DNA of 64,000 nucleotides from Micromonospora polyrhachis (GCF_014203835.1 NZ_JACHJW010000001.1:6584501-6648500); one strand, 5' to 3'; numbered from the stretch's first letter, positions 51,250-60,497 are shown. Made by a program: numbers and translations. Notes: a model not told the origin generated them from the letters alone.

Positions 51250-53311
51250 GGCGGCGGCCGACCTGATCGGCGGTGCCGGGTCGGCCCCGGCGCGTCGGCT
51301 CACCGAGCGACGGGCCGCGCTGGAGATCGTGGCGCTGTGTGGTCTGGTGATCACCCAGCCGTTGCTCGACGTCACCGGGCGCAGCCCGGACTTCTTCCTC
51401 TTCCACGGTGCTGCCGGCCGGGACGTGCTGCTCTTCGTGGCGGCATGCGTGCTGCCGCCACCGCTTGTCCTGTGGGGAATCGGTGCGCTCACCCGGCTGG
51501 CCGGGCCAGCGGTACGGGCCGCCACCCACACCGCGACCGTCGGGTTACTGCTCACCGCGCTCGCCCTCCAGGTGGGCAAACACCTGTTGCCACTGCGGGG
51601 CGTGCCGCTGGTGTTGGCCGCCGTCGCGCTCGGTACGGCCGGTGGGTACGCCCATCGGCGCTGGTCGGCGCCGGGGCAACTGCTCCGGTTCGCCTCGGCC
51701 GGACCGCTGATCTTCGTTCTGCTCTTCGTCCTCGTCTCGCCGGCCTCGGCGGTGGTGCTGCCGCGCGAACGGGGTGGCTCGGGGCCCGGCGCCGCCCGGT
51801 CGGCCGGTCATCCACCGGTAGTGCTGATCGTGCTGGACGAGCTGCCGCTGGTCTCGTTGCTCGGGCCGGACGGGCGGGTCGACGCGGACCGTTTCCCGCA
51901 CTTCGCCCGGCTGGCCGGACAGTCGACCTGGTATCGCAACGCCACCGGAGTGAGTGGCTGGACGCCGTACGCCCTGCCGGCGATGCTGACCGGCCGTTAC
52001 CCGACCGTCGCCGGCGCGCCGCACTACTCGCGGTACCCGGACAACCTGTTCACCCTGCTCGGCGGCCGGTACGACATCCGGGCCCAGGAGAGCATCGCCC
52101 AACTCTGCCCGCCCAGCCGGTGCGCCCGGAGCGCCTCGGCCGGCCCGGTGCTGCCCACGCTGCTGCGCGAGGGTGCCGGTCTGCTCGGCCAGGTGCTTTC
52201 ACCGACCGACGACGACCGCGATCCGACCTCCTCCTACCGGGAGGTGCCCCGGCAGGAGGCCGAACGCGACCGCCAGCAAACCGCACCGACCGATCCCCGG
52301 TTCCGGTGGGACACCCTCGACGACAACCAGCCGGCGCGGTTCACCGACTTTCTCGCCGGGTTGCGGGCGGGTCGCACCTCGGTCCGCCCGACCCTGGACT
52401 TCCTGCACCTGTTGATGCCGCACAGCCCGTGGAGCTACCTGCCCTCCGGGGTCCGCTACGACGCACCGCCCGACCTGCCCAACGACGGTACCGGCTGGGT
52501 GACCCTGGCCCGGGACCGTCATCTTGCCCAACTCGGCTACACCGACAGGTTGATCGGCGAGACCCTGCGCACCCTGGAGGAGACCGGCGGTCTGGACGAG
52601 GCCCTGGTAGTGGTCACCGCCGACCATGGGGTGAGCTTCACCCCGCAGGCCCAGGGCCGGGGTCTGGACTCGGTACGCAGATCACCGGGTGAGGTGCTGT
52701 GGGTGCCGATGTTCGTCAAGGAGCCGGGCCAGCGGGTCGGTCGGGTGGATGATCGTAACTGGGAGCACGTCGATCTGCTGCCGACCATCGCCGACCTGGT
52801 CGACGTCGAAGTGCCCTGGCGGGTCGACGGCGTGTCGGCAACAGGCGGTGGCCGGGACCGGTCGGAGAAGTACTACTACGACCAGCCGGGCAAACGTATC
52901 GCGATACCCGGTCCGGCGGCCTTCACGGCGGTCGTCGGCGCCACGGTCCCGCCCCGGACCAGCCGGTCGGAACTGCTCGGCCGGGCCGTGACCGACTTCG
53001 AGGTGGTCGAGACCGGTGTGTCCGCCCGGGTCACCAACCTCGCCGCGCTGCGCCGGGTCGACCCGGCGGAGGGAAAGCTACCGGTGCTGCTGCACGGCAC
53101 CGTACCCGCGACGGTGCCGGACGGTACCCGGTTGGCGGTCGCCGTCAACGGCCGGATCGGGGCGATCGTCCCGGTCGTCGCACCCGACCCGGGAGGCCGC
53201 CGGTTCGCCGCTCTTGTCGGCGACGACGCGCTGTACAACCCGGGGGTCAACCAGCTCGAACTCTTCGAGCTGACCGACGACCAGGCGACCCTGCGTCGGC
53301 TGCGCCTGTGA
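51242..53311 (+). CDS. Membrane sulfatase / alkaline-phosphatase-superfamily protein
   Basis: A 689-residue protein. About five N-terminal helices (residues ~30-175) precede an extracytoplasmic sulfatase-fold domain with VVLIVLDELPLVSLLG (metal-binding Asp), NATGVSGWTPYALPAMLTGRYPT (Thr/Ser nucleophile region), HLLMPHSPWSYLPSG and VVVTADHGVSF. This is the layout of LTA-synthase-like and phosphoethanolamine-transferase-like enzymes. GTG 51242 overlaps the methyltransferase stop by 8 bases; earlier in-frame starts lie deep inside that gene. It probably acts on a lipid-linked or wall polymer. Confidence 0.88.
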   Translation: MAEAAADLIGGAGSAPARRLTERRAALEIVALCGLVITQPLLDVTGRSPDFFLFHGAAGRDVLLFVAACVLPPPLVLWGIGALTRLAGPAVRAATHTATVGLLLTALALQVGKHLLPLRGVPLVLAAVALGTAGGYAHRRWSAPGQLLRFASAGPLIFVLLFVLVSPASAVVLPRERGGSGPGAARSAGHPPVVLIVLDELPLVSLLGPDGRVDADRFPHFARLAGQSTWYRNATGVSGWTPYALPAMLTGRYPTVAGAPHYSRYPDNLFTLLGGRYDIRAQESIAQLCPPSRCARSASAGPVLPTLLREGAGLLGQVLSPTDDDRDPTSSYREVPRQEAERDRQQTAPTDPRFRWDTLDDNQPARFTDFLAGLRAGRTSVRPTLDFLHLLMPHSPWSYLPSGVRYDAPPDLPNDGTGWVTLARDRHLAQLGYTDRLIGETLRTLEETGGLDEALVVVTADHGVSFTPQAQGRGLDSVRRSPGEVLWVPMFVKEPGQRVGRVDDRNWEHVDLLPTIADLVDVEVPWRVDGVSATGGGRDRSEKYYYDQPGKRIAIPGPAAFTAVVGATVPPRTSRSELLGRAVTDFEVVETGVSARVTNLAALRRVDPAEGKLPVLLHGTVPATVPDGTRLAVAVNGRIGAIVPVVAPDPGGRRFAALVGDDALYNPGVNQLELFELTDDQATLRRLRL

Positions 53312-53313
53312 CC

Positions 53314-53359
53314 AACGCGGCATGCCGCGTTCCTAGCCAGTGCCGCCCGCTGCGCGGGC
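53314..53359. terminator. Two hairpins after the sulfatase gene
   Basis: An 18-base perfect palindrome AACGCGGCATGCCGCGTT (53314-53331) and a GCCCGC-TGC-GCGGGC hairpin (53345-53359) follow the stop within 50 bases. Tandem hairpins here probably end the sulfatase transcript before citrate synthase. Confidence 0.6.
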
Positions 53360-53483
53360 GTGATCACCCGTAGGGTGACGCATCCCTCACCCCGAAGCCA
53401 TGGCAGGAGGTAGGCAGCGACCGGTTATTACGGTAAAAGCGAAGGCAATTCAGTGAAAATTTTGCCGGCGAAGCGAGGATTAG

Positions 53484-54767
53484 ATGACGGAAGTAAAGCT
53501 CGAGCACCCCCAAGGGCAACTTTCGATGCCGGTGCAGCCCGCCGTCGAAGGCCCGTCGGGCATCGGCGTCGGCAAGTTGTTGAAGGAGACCGGGCTCGTC
53601 ACCTACGACCCTGGCTTCGTCAACACCGCCGCGTGCTCCTCAGAGATCACCTACATCGACGGCGATGCGGGCATTCTGCGCTACCGTGGCTACCCCATCG
53701 AGCAGTTGGCCGAGAAGTCGTCCTTCCTGGAGGTCTCCTACCTGCTGGCCTACGGCCAGCTGCCCACCGAGCAGCAGCTCGCGGACTTCGCCGAGCGGAT
53801 CCGTCGGCACTCGCTGTTGCACGAGGAGATGCGTCGGTTCTTCGACGGTTTCCCGCGTGACGCGCACCCGATGGCGGTGCTCTCCTCCGCGGTGAGCGCG
53901 ATCTCCACCTTCTACCAGGACAGCCTGGACCCGTTCGACCAGGAGCACGTGGAGATCTCCACGATCCGGCTGATGGCCAAGGTGCCGACGATCGCGTCGT
54001 ACGCCTACAAGAAGTCCATCGGACAGGCGATGCTCTATCCGGACAACTCGCTGGGTTACGTCGAGAACTTCCTCCGGATGACGTTCGGCGTGCCGGCGGA
54101 GGAGTACGAGGTCGACCCGGTGATGGCCAAGGTGCTGGACATGCTCTTCGTCCTGCACGCCGACCATGAGCAGAACTGCTCCACCTCCACGGTGCGGCTG
54201 GTCGGGTCCAGCAACGCCAACCTCTTCGCCTCGGTCTCCGCCGGTGTCAACGCGCTCTTCGGGCCGTTGCACGGTGGTGCCAACCAAGCGGTGTTGGAGA
54301 TGCTGGAGCGGATCCGGGTCGAGGGCGGGGACGTGCAGTCCTTCGTCCGTCGGGTCAAGGACCGGGAGCAGGGCGTCAAGCTCATGGGCTTCGGTCACCG
54401 GGTCTACAAGAACTACGACCCGCGCGCCGCGATCGTGAAGAAGGCCGCGCAGGACGTGCTCTCCCGGATGGCCAAGCCGGACCCGCTGCTGGACATCGCG
54501 ATGCAGCTGGAGGAGATCGCCCTGGCGGACGACTTCTTCGTCTCCCGTCGGCTCTACCCGAACGTCGACTTCTACACCGGTCTGATCTACAAGGCCATGG
54601 GTTTCCCGACGAAGATGTTCACCGTGCTCTTCGCGCTCGGCCGGCTGCCCGGCTGGATCGCCCAGTGGCGCGAGATGATCTCCGACCCGGAGACCAAGAT
54701 CGGTCGCCCGCGGCAGATCTACACCGGCGCGGACGAGCGCGACTACGTGCCGCTCGACCAGCGCTGA
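53484..54767 (+). CDS. gltA: Citrate synthase
   Basis: A 427-residue type II-like citrate synthase that condenses acetyl-CoA and oxaloacetate in the TCA cycle. Catalytic segments are LHADHEQNCSTST (His), MGFGHRVYKNYDPRA (His) and YPNVDFYTGLIYKAMGFP (Asp). The N-terminus with FVNTAACSSEITYIDGDAGILRYRGYPIEQLAEK is typical. ATG 53484 has GAGGA about 6 bases upstream. It stands alone, with hairpins on both sides. Confidence 0.97.
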   Translation: MTEVKLEHPQGQLSMPVQPAVEGPSGIGVGKLLKETGLVTYDPGFVNTAACSSEITYIDGDAGILRYRGYPIEQLAEKSSFLEVSYLLAYGQLPTEQQLADFAERIRRHSLLHEEMRRFFDGFPRDAHPMAVLSSAVSAISTFYQDSLDPFDQEHVEISTIRLMAKVPTIASYAYKKSIGQAMLYPDNSLGYVENFLRMTFGVPAEEYEVDPVMAKVLDMLFVLHADHEQNCSTSTVRLVGSSNANLFASVSAGVNALFGPLHGGANQAVLEMLERIRVEGGDVQSFVRRVKDREQGVKLMGFGHRVYKNYDPRAAIVKKAAQDVLSRMAKPDPLLDIAMQLEEIALADDFFVSRRLYPNVDFYTGLIYKAMGFPTKMFTVLFALGRLPGWIAQWREMISDPETKIGRPRQIYTGADERDYVPLDQR

Positions 54768-54810
54768 CCGACCAGCGCTGACCGACCCACGCTGACCGAC
54801 CCACGCTGAG
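54755..54810 (+). repeat. 14-base tandem repeat (x4) spanning the gltA stop codon
   Basis: Four tandem units, CGACCAGCGCTGAC twice (54755-54768, 54769-54782), then CGACCCACGCTGAC and CGACCCACGCTGAG (54783-54810). The first unit contains the end of gltA and its TGA stop; every later unit repeats the GCTGA. This looks like slippage of the 3' end of the gene. Confidence 0.75.
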
Positions 54811-54821
54811 TCGGCCCGCAG

Positions 54822-54856
54822 GACGGCCGTCGACCCCACCCGGGTCGGCGGCCGTC
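54822..54856 (+). terminator. gltA terminator hairpin
   Basis: GACGGCCG and CGGCCGTC form the base of a stem extended by CGACCC/GGGTCG past a mismatch, with a 5- to 6-base loop. It lies 55 bases after the stop and just past the tandem repeat. Confidence 0.75.
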
Positions 54857-54938
54857 GTCGTCTCGCCCCGGCCGCCGTTATCGACCCGGCGGTGCCGCTG
54901 TCCGGCCGCAGTGGGCTGTTCCCGGATCGCCGGACGGG

Positions 54939-56420
54939 TCAGGGACAACCGGCTCGACAACTCGCCGCGAGCCGCCGCAGTCCCGGTGCGATGCGATCCA
55001 GGGGGATCGCGCCGTACCCGAGCACCAACCCCGGTCGGGCGTCTGTCGGTGCGCCACCCGGCGTCGTCCCACCGTCATCGCTGCGGCCCACCCCGGTGCG
55101 GTAGTCGTCGAGGTCGCGTACCCGGACCCCGGCCTGAGCAGCCTGGCGGACCACCCCGGCCAGCTCCATCGGGACACCCGGCCGGAGCAGGGCGCACAGG
55201 TGCAGCCCGGCGGCGGAGGGAACCGGTTCGAGCCAGTCGGCGAAGTCCCGTCGCAGGATCCGGTGGATCAGGCCATGCCGGGCCGCGTACTCCTTGTTGG
55301 CCCGGCGCAGGTGTCGGGCCAACAGGCCCTCGTCGATGAAGCGGGCCATTGCCCCCTGGGTGTGCTGGTCGCCGTGCCAGTCGGTCAACTGTTTGGCGGT
55401 CCGCAGGGCGGTGCGCAGCGCGGTCGGGGCCACCAGGAAACCGAGCCGCAGGGTCGGCAGCATGACCTTGGAGAAGGAGCCGACGTAGACGACCCGGCCG
55501 TCCTGGTCGAGGGCCTGTAACGGTTCCAGGGGCCGGTCCGCGAAGCGGAACTCGCTGTCGTAGTCGTCCTCGACGATCACCGCCCCGTTCCGTTTCGCCC
55601 AGGCGAGCAACGCCGACCGGCGACGCAGGGACATGGGGACACCCAGCGGGAACTGATGCGACGGCGTGGTGTAGACCAGCCGGGCCTCGGCCGGCAGGGC
55701 CGACACGTCCAGCCCTTCGCCGTCGACCGGCACCCCGACGATCCGGGCACCCAGGGACTGGAACAGGAGGCGGGCCGCCCGGTAGCCCGGTTCCTCGACC
55801 GCCACGCAGTCACCCGGCTCGATCAGGATTCGGCCGACGAGGTCCAACGCCTGCTGGGCGCCCTGCGTCACCAGCACGTCGTCGGCTCCGGCCCGTACGG
55901 ACCGGGAGACGCCGATGTGGCGGGCGATCGCCGTACGCAGGGCGGGGTGCCCGGATGGGTCGCCGTAGCTGGTAGGCGACAGGGCACCGATGCGTAGCTC
56001 GCCGGCGACGATCCGGCGCCAGCTCTCCAGCGGAAACAGGTGCGGGTCCGGGATGCCCACGTCGAAGTTGAAGTCCGGAGTGCCCCGGGCCGGGCCGGGC
56101 GGGGCGGGCATGGCACGCCAGAGCTGTCGGGGAGTGACCGCACCACCGCTCGGGGCGCTGCGGTCGGGTATCCGGTCGGCGGCCTCGTCACAGACGAAGG
56201 TGCCCGCACCGACCCGGCCGACCAGGAAACCCTCGGCGGTGAGCCGGTCGTAGGCGGCGGCGACGGTGTTGCGGGAGACGGCCAGGTGTCGGGCCAACTC
56301 CCGGGTCGGGGGCAGCCGTTCGCCCGCGCGGAGCCGACCGTCCAGGATCGCGTCGAGAAGCTGCCGGTAGATCCGGGCGGTCAGGTCGCCCCGGCCGGCG
56401 AGGGTGATGTGGATGTCCAC
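54939..56420 (-). CDS. MocR/PdxR-type regulator with aminotransferase-like domain
   Basis: A 493-residue regulator. The N-terminal GntR winged helix (YRQLLDAILDGRLRAGERLPPTRELARHLAVSRNTVAAAYDRLTAEGFLVGRVGAGTFV) is followed by a fold-type I aminotransferase-like domain with VEEPGYRAARLLFQ, VEDDYDSEF and the PLP lysine in GSFSKVMLPTLRLGF. MocR proteins sense PLP or an amino-acid aldimine. It is divergent from an Rv2466c-like gene, with repeats in the shared region. Whether it controls vitamin B6 genes is not shown here. Confidence 0.92.
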   Translation of the reverse strand: MDIHITLAGRGDLTARIYRQLLDAILDGRLRAGERLPPTRELARHLAVSRNTVAAAYDRLTAEGFLVGRVGAGTFVCDEAADRIPDRSAPSGGAVTPRQLWRAMPAPPGPARGTPDFNFDVGIPDPHLFPLESWRRIVAGELRIGALSPTSYGDPSGHPALRTAIARHIGVSRSVRAGADDVLVTQGAQQALDLVGRILIEPGDCVAVEEPGYRAARLLFQSLGARIVGVPVDGEGLDVSALPAEARLVYTTPSHQFPLGVPMSLRRRSALLAWAKRNGAVIVEDDYDSEFRFADRPLEPLQALDQDGRVVYVGSFSKVMLPTLRLGFLVAPTALRTALRTAKQLTDWHGDQHTQGAMARFIDEGLLARHLRRANKEYAARHGLIHRILRRDFADWLEPVPSAAGLHLCALLRPGVPMELAGVVRQAAQAGVRVRDLDDYRTGVGRSDDGGTTPGGAPTDARPGLVLGYGAIPLDRIAPGLRRLAASCRAGCP

Positions 56421-56433
56421 CGGACCAACCTAC

Positions 56434-56469
56434 ATTGGCCCAATCTGATAGCCGGAAATTGGATCTGAT
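56434..56469. promoter_or_regulatory. Repeat-containing operator region of the MocR regulator
   Basis: ATTGG-C-CCAAT (56434-56444) is an inverted repeat just before the regulator start, and ATCTGAT occurs twice as a direct repeat 20 bases apart (56443-56449 and 56463-56469), the second preceded by ATTGG. MocR regulators often bind direct repeats, so this is a plausible autoregulatory site. Confidence 0.45.
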
Positions 56470-56526
56470 GCCGCGCCAATCCAGCTCCTAGGCTGATCCG
56501 CGTCGCACCCCGCTGCCTCGAGGAGG

Positions 56527-57150
56527 ATGACGTTGACCGTCGCCAACATGTGGTTTGACCCGATCTGCCCCTGGGCCTGGATCACCTCGCGATGGTTACT
56601 GGAGGTGGAGCAGGTCCGGGACGTGCAGGTGCGCTTCCATGTCATGAGCCTCTCCATGCTCAACGCCGGACGTACCGGCCTGCCCGAGTGGTACCAGAAG
56701 TTCCTCAGCCGGGGCTGGGGGCCGGTACGGCTCGCGATCGCCGCCGAGCAGAAGCACGGCAACGACATACTGCGTGACCTCTACACCGCGCTCGGCACCC
56801 GAATCCACCACGGGAAGGCGCCGGTCGACCGTGACCTCTATGTCGAGGTGCTCACCGAACTCGGGCTGGCCACCGAACTCGCCGACGCCGCCGAGACGGC
56901 CGATCACGACCCGGCCCTGCTCGCCAGCCACCACGCGGGAATGGACCCGGTGGGCGACGAGGTCGGGACCCCGGTGATCCACACTCCCGGTCCGGACGGC
57001 CGGTCGATCGCATTCTTCGGACCGGTGGTCACCCCGACGCCCCGGGGGGAGGCGGCCGGAAAGCTGTGGGACGGCGTGCTGCTGGTCTCCGGCACCGACG
57101 GGTTCTTCGAACTGAAGCGCACCCGTACCCGCTCGCCGAGCTTCGAGTGA
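56527..57150 (+). CDS. DsbA-fold protein, Rv2466c (mycothiol-dependent reductase) family
   Basis: A protein of up to 207 residues closely following mycobacterial Rv2466c: MWFDPICPWAWITSRWLLEVE, FHVMSLSMLN, WGPVRLAIAAEQKHGNDIL, SHHAGMDPVGDEVGTP and FFELKRTRT at the end. Rv2466c uses mycothiol to reduce disulfides and nitro-prodrugs. The active-site CPWC is CPWA here, leaving one cysteine. TTG 56533 has AGGAGG at 6-base spacing and gives MTVANMWFDP; the ATG at 56527 is only 1 base from the SD. It is divergent from the MocR regulator. Confidence 0.9.
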   Translation: MTLTVANMWFDPICPWAWITSRWLLEVEQVRDVQVRFHVMSLSMLNAGRTGLPEWYQKFLSRGWGPVRLAIAAEQKHGNDILRDLYTALGTRIHHGKAPVDRDLYVEVLTELGLATELADAAETADHDPALLASHHAGMDPVGDEVGTPVIHTPGPDGRSIAFFGPVVTPTPRGEAAGKLWDGVLLVSGTDGFFELKRTRTRSPSFE

Positions 57151-57179
57151 CCACCCGCCGACCACGAAACGGGCAGGAC

Positions 57180-58580
57180 ATGAGCCGAATGACCGTGCCG
57201 CAGGGGGCGGCGCTGTCGATTGGAGCCGTACTCGGCACGGGTGTGATCGCCCTGCCGGCTCTCGCGGCGCAGATCGCCGGTCCGGCGTCCATCCTGGCCT
57301 GGATCGCGATGATCGCGCTCTCCGTGCCGCTCGCCGCCACCTTCGCGGCGCTCGGCACCCGGTACGCCGACACCGGTGGGGTCGCCACCTACGTGCGGCG
57401 GGCGTTCGGTGCGCGGGCGGCCACGGTGGTGGGATGGTGCTTCTACTTCGCGGTGCCCACTGGCGCGCCGGCCGCCGCGATGTTCGCCGGAGCGTACGTC
57501 GCGGAGGCGTTCGGTGGTGACCGTCGGACGGTCCTGCTCACCGCGGCCCTGGTCATCGCGACGGTCACCGTCACCAACGTCGGTGGCCTGCGAATCTCTG
57601 GTCGGTTGCAACTCGTCCTCGCCGGCCTGTTGGCCGCGCTGTTGCTGGTCGCCACGGTCACGGCGTTGCCCCATGCCCGGTGGGACAACCTGGAGCCCTT
57701 CGCGCCGCACGGCTGGCTCGCCGTCGGTTCGGCTGCTGCCGTGCTCGTCTGGGGTTTCGCCGGGTGGGAGGCGGTCACCTCGCTGGCCGCCGACTTTCGT
57801 CGTCCGGCCCGGGACCTGCCCCGGGCCACGGGCATCGCCCTGGTCGTGGTCGGTGTGCTCTACCTGGGGGTAGCCGGCACGAGTCTGCTGGTGCTCGGTG
57901 CGGACACCGGCTCCACCGAGGCACCGTTGGCGCACCTGCTCGCCATCGGGGTCGGCGGTGAGGTGCGGGTGCTGACCGCGCTCGTCGCGCTGCTGCTGAC
58001 CATCGGCACGATGAACGCCTACTTCGCCGGAGCAGCCCGGCTGGGGGCCGCTCTGGGCCGCGACGGCGCGCTGCCCGGCTGGTTCGCGCAGGGCAGCGCG
58101 CCGGGGCAGGTTCCCCGACGCAGCCTGGCGGTGCTCGGTCTGCTCTCCGCGCTGGCCCTGGCCGGGGTGGCCGGCACCGGCATCGGTCCCGGGCTGTCCG
58201 TGCAGCTCACCAGCGGGTCGTTCACCCTGGTGTACGTCCTGGGCGCGGCTGCGGCGGTGCGCCTGCTTCCGGTTGGCAGTTGGTCTCGACGAGCGGCGGT
58301 CGTGTCGCTCGTCGCCGTCTCGGCGCTGCTGGTCATGACCGGGGTGTACGTCCTCTGGACGCTGGCGGTCAGCGTCGCCGCCCTGCTCTACGCCCGCCGG
58401 CGGCGATCCGGGTCGCCGGAACTCGAAACTGCTGCGCCGCAACCTGTCATGTCGCGATCCGAGACTGCCGCGCCGCTACCCGGGGTGTCCCCACCCACTG
58501 ATCGCACCAACGGGTCAGCCGGCCACCGGCCACTCGTGGACCGGACGGTTGCTGTGCATGAGCGGGATGTAGCGGTGTAA
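57180..58580 (+). CDS. APC-superfamily amino acid permease
   Basis: A 466-residue permease with about 12 helices. LSIGAVLGTGVIALPALAA is the family N-terminal substrate loop, and GWAAVL-type FAGWEAVTSLAADFRRPARDLPRA is the conserved cytoplasmic loop. ATG 57180 has GGGCAGGAC upstream and lies 29 bases after the Rv2466c-like gene, so the two may be co-transcribed. The hydrophilic tail (from ~425) is not conserved and overlaps the convergent ligase gene by 66 bases. The substrate is unknown. Confidence 0.88.
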   Translation: MSRMTVPQGAALSIGAVLGTGVIALPALAAQIAGPASILAWIAMIALSVPLAATFAALGTRYADTGGVATYVRRAFGARAATVVGWCFYFAVPTGAPAAAMFAGAYVAEAFGGDRRTVLLTAALVIATVTVTNVGGLRISGRLQLVLAGLLAALLLVATVTALPHARWDNLEPFAPHGWLAVGSAAAVLVWGFAGWEAVTSLAADFRRPARDLPRATGIALVVVGVLYLGVAGTSLLVLGADTGSTEAPLAHLLAIGVGGEVRVLTALVALLLTIGTMNAYFAGAARLGAALGRDGALPGWFAQGSAPGQVPRRSLAVLGLLSALALAGVAGTGIGPGLSVQLTSGSFTLVYVLGAAAAVRLLPVGSWSRRAAVVSLVAVSALLVMTGVYVLWTLAVSVAALLYARRRRSGSPELETAAPQPVMSRSETAAPLPGVSPPTDRTNGSAGHRPLVDRTVAVHERDVAV

Positions 58581-59996
58581 CACCTCGCGCAGGGCGGCTC
58601 GCCGGTCCATGTTTCCGGCATCCAGCAGCCGGCGTAGCGTCGCCACCTGCCAACTTGCCCCGTTCCGCCCGGTGAGGCACCGCTGCTCGATGATGCCCAG
58701 TAGTCGATCCCGTTCCGCGGTGACCAGCCCCCACCCGGCCAGGCCCTGCTGGGCCATCGGTAGCAGGCGGCGCAGCACCAACTCGGTGACCGGTAGGTAG
58801 CCCAGGTGGGGCCAGTAGACCCGGGCGGCCATGCCGTGTCGGGCGCAGGCGTGGAAGTTCTCCTCAGCGGCGCTGAACGACATTCGCGACCAGAGCGGAC
58901 GCTCGGCCTCGGCCAATGTCCGTACCAGGCCGAAGTAGAAGGCGCTGTTGGCGATGGTGTCGACCACGGTGGGGCCGGCTGGCAGCACCCGGTTCTCCAC
59001 CCGCAGATGGGGCCGGCCGTCGACCACGTCGTAGACCGGTCGGTTCCACCGGTACACCGTGCCGTTGTGCAGGCGTAACTCGGACAGGGCGGGGATCCCA
59101 CCCTGGGCGAGGGTCTGCGCCGGATCTTCGTCGTCGCAGACCGGCAGCAGGGCCGGGAAGTAACGGACGTTCTCCTCGAACAGGTCGAACACCGAGTTGA
59201 TCCAGCGTTCGCCGAACCAGACCCGGGGCCGTACGCCCTGGGCCTTGATCTCCTCCGGCCGAGTGTCGGTGGCCTGTTCGAACAGCGGGATGCGGGTCTC
59301 TCGCCACAGCTCCCGGCCGAACAGGAACGGTGAGTTGGCACCGAGGGCGATCTGGACCCCGGAGACGACCTGGGCGGCGTTCCAGTACGCGGCGAACTGC
59401 GCCGGGCTGACCTGGAGATGGAGTTGCGTACTGGTGCAGGCTGCCTCCGGGGTGATGGTGTCGGCTGTCGTCTCCAGCCGGTCCACCCCGTCGATCCGGA
59501 TCTGTAGGTCCTCGCCCCGAGCGGCGAAGATCTGCTCGTTGAGCTGTGCGTAGCGCGGATTGGCTGAGAGGGTCTGCGCGGTCAGGTGTTCCGCCTCCAG
59601 CGTCGGCAGGATGCCGATCATGACCATTCGGGTGCCGACCGCGCGCGCCTTCTCCTCGGCTGCGTTGAGGCTGGCGCGGACATTCTCCTCGTATTCGGCG
59701 GTGCCCCGGCCGGCCAACTGTCGCGGTGGCACGTTGATCTCGACGTTGAACTGCCCGAGTTCGGTCTGGAAACTCGGGTCGGCGATGGCGGCGAGCGCGT
59801 CCGCGTTGCGCATTGCCGGCATCGACCGCTCGTCGACCAGGTTCAGCTCGATCTCCAGCCCGGTCAGCGGCCGGTCGAACTCGAACCGTGCCGCCCGGAG
59901 CATCTCGGCGAAGACGTCGAGACAGGCGTGGACCTTCTGTCGGTGCCTGGCCCGATCCTCTCGGGTGAAGGTCTGAATGCCGACGTCCTCGCCCAT
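58515..59996 (-). CDS. Glutamate-cysteine ligase-like enzyme (GCS2 family)
   Basis: A 493-residue ATP-dependent ligase of the GCS2/GshA-like group. Marks are PLTGLEIELNLVD, FQTELGQFNVEINVPPR, TSTQLHLQVSPAQFAAYWNAAQ, LGANSPFLFG and RVENRVLPAGPTVVDTIANSAFYFG. Enzymes of this type join glutamate to cysteine or other amines; since actinobacteria use mycothiol, the product may instead feed ergothioneine or another gamma-glutamyl compound (inference). ATG 59996 is preferred to GTG 60002 two codons upstream. It overlaps the convergent permease end. Confidence 0.85.
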   Translation of the reverse strand: MGEDVGIQTFTREDRARHRQKVHACLDVFAEMLRAARFEFDRPLTGLEIELNLVDERSMPAMRNADALAAIADPSFQTELGQFNVEINVPPRQLAGRGTAEYEENVRASLNAAEEKARAVGTRMVMIGILPTLEAEHLTAQTLSANPRYAQLNEQIFAARGEDLQIRIDGVDRLETTADTITPEAACTSTQLHLQVSPAQFAAYWNAAQVVSGVQIALGANSPFLFGRELWRETRIPLFEQATDTRPEEIKAQGVRPRVWFGERWINSVFDLFEENVRYFPALLPVCDDEDPAQTLAQGGIPALSELRLHNGTVYRWNRPVYDVVDGRPHLRVENRVLPAGPTVVDTIANSAFYFGLVRTLAEAERPLWSRMSFSAAEENFHACARHGMAARVYWPHLGYLPVTELVLRRLLPMAQQGLAGWGLVTAERDRLLGIIEQRCLTGRNGASWQVATLRRLLDAGNMDRRAALREVLHRYIPLMHSNRPVHEWPVAG

Positions 59997-60148
59997 GGCC
60001 ACCGTCCGGTTGTTGGTTGATATTCACCAAATTGCCATGTCAGGTGTGATCAGTCGGATATTTCCGTCGGACGCGCCGGCTGGACCAGCTCGCAACGCCG
60101 ATGACGAGGGGGGATAACATCATTATTCGACGAATCCGGGAGGGATCC

Positions 60149-60493
60149 ATGCGCCGTACGGCAATGAAGCTGTTCGTGGTGGCGGCGATTGCTGAGGCGA
60201 TCTCGTGGCTGGCGTTGCTGATTTCGATGGTGGTCAAGTACGGGCCGCCGGAGAACGAGATCGGCGTCAAGATCTTCGGCCCTATCCACGGTGCGCTCTT
60301 CGTCTTCTATGGCGTGCTGGTCCTCCTGGTTTCCCGGCTGGGCCGGTGGTCCCTGCCGGTGACCGCCGTCGCGTTGCTCGCCTCCATCCCGCCCTTCACC
60401 ACCCTGCTCTTCGAACGCTGGGCGCGGCGGCGAGGCCTGCTGACGGTGCCGGAGAGTGCGACGCCGGAGCCGGACCGGATCGCGGTCGGCTGA
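60149..60493 (+). CDS. DUF3817 membrane protein
   Basis: A 114-residue protein with three helices: FVVAAIAEAISWLALLISMVV, GPIHGALFVFYGVLVLLVS and LPVTAVALLASIPPFTTLL. E-A-x-S-W near the start, HG in the second helix and PFTTLLFERW near the end are DUF3817 marks. ATG 60149 has GGGAGG upstream; an earlier in-frame start is not supported. Function unknown. Confidence 0.88.
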   Translation: MRRTAMKLFVVAAIAEAISWLALLISMVVKYGPPENEIGVKIFGPIHGALFVFYGVLVLLVSRLGRWSLPVTAVALLASIPPFTTLLFERWARRRGLLTVPESATPEPDRIAVG

Positions 60494-60497
60494 CCGG

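Noticed and set aside
54755-54810. Array of repressor sites after gltA
   Set aside because: Repeats extend from the coding sequence end and are not palindromic; better explained as slippage.
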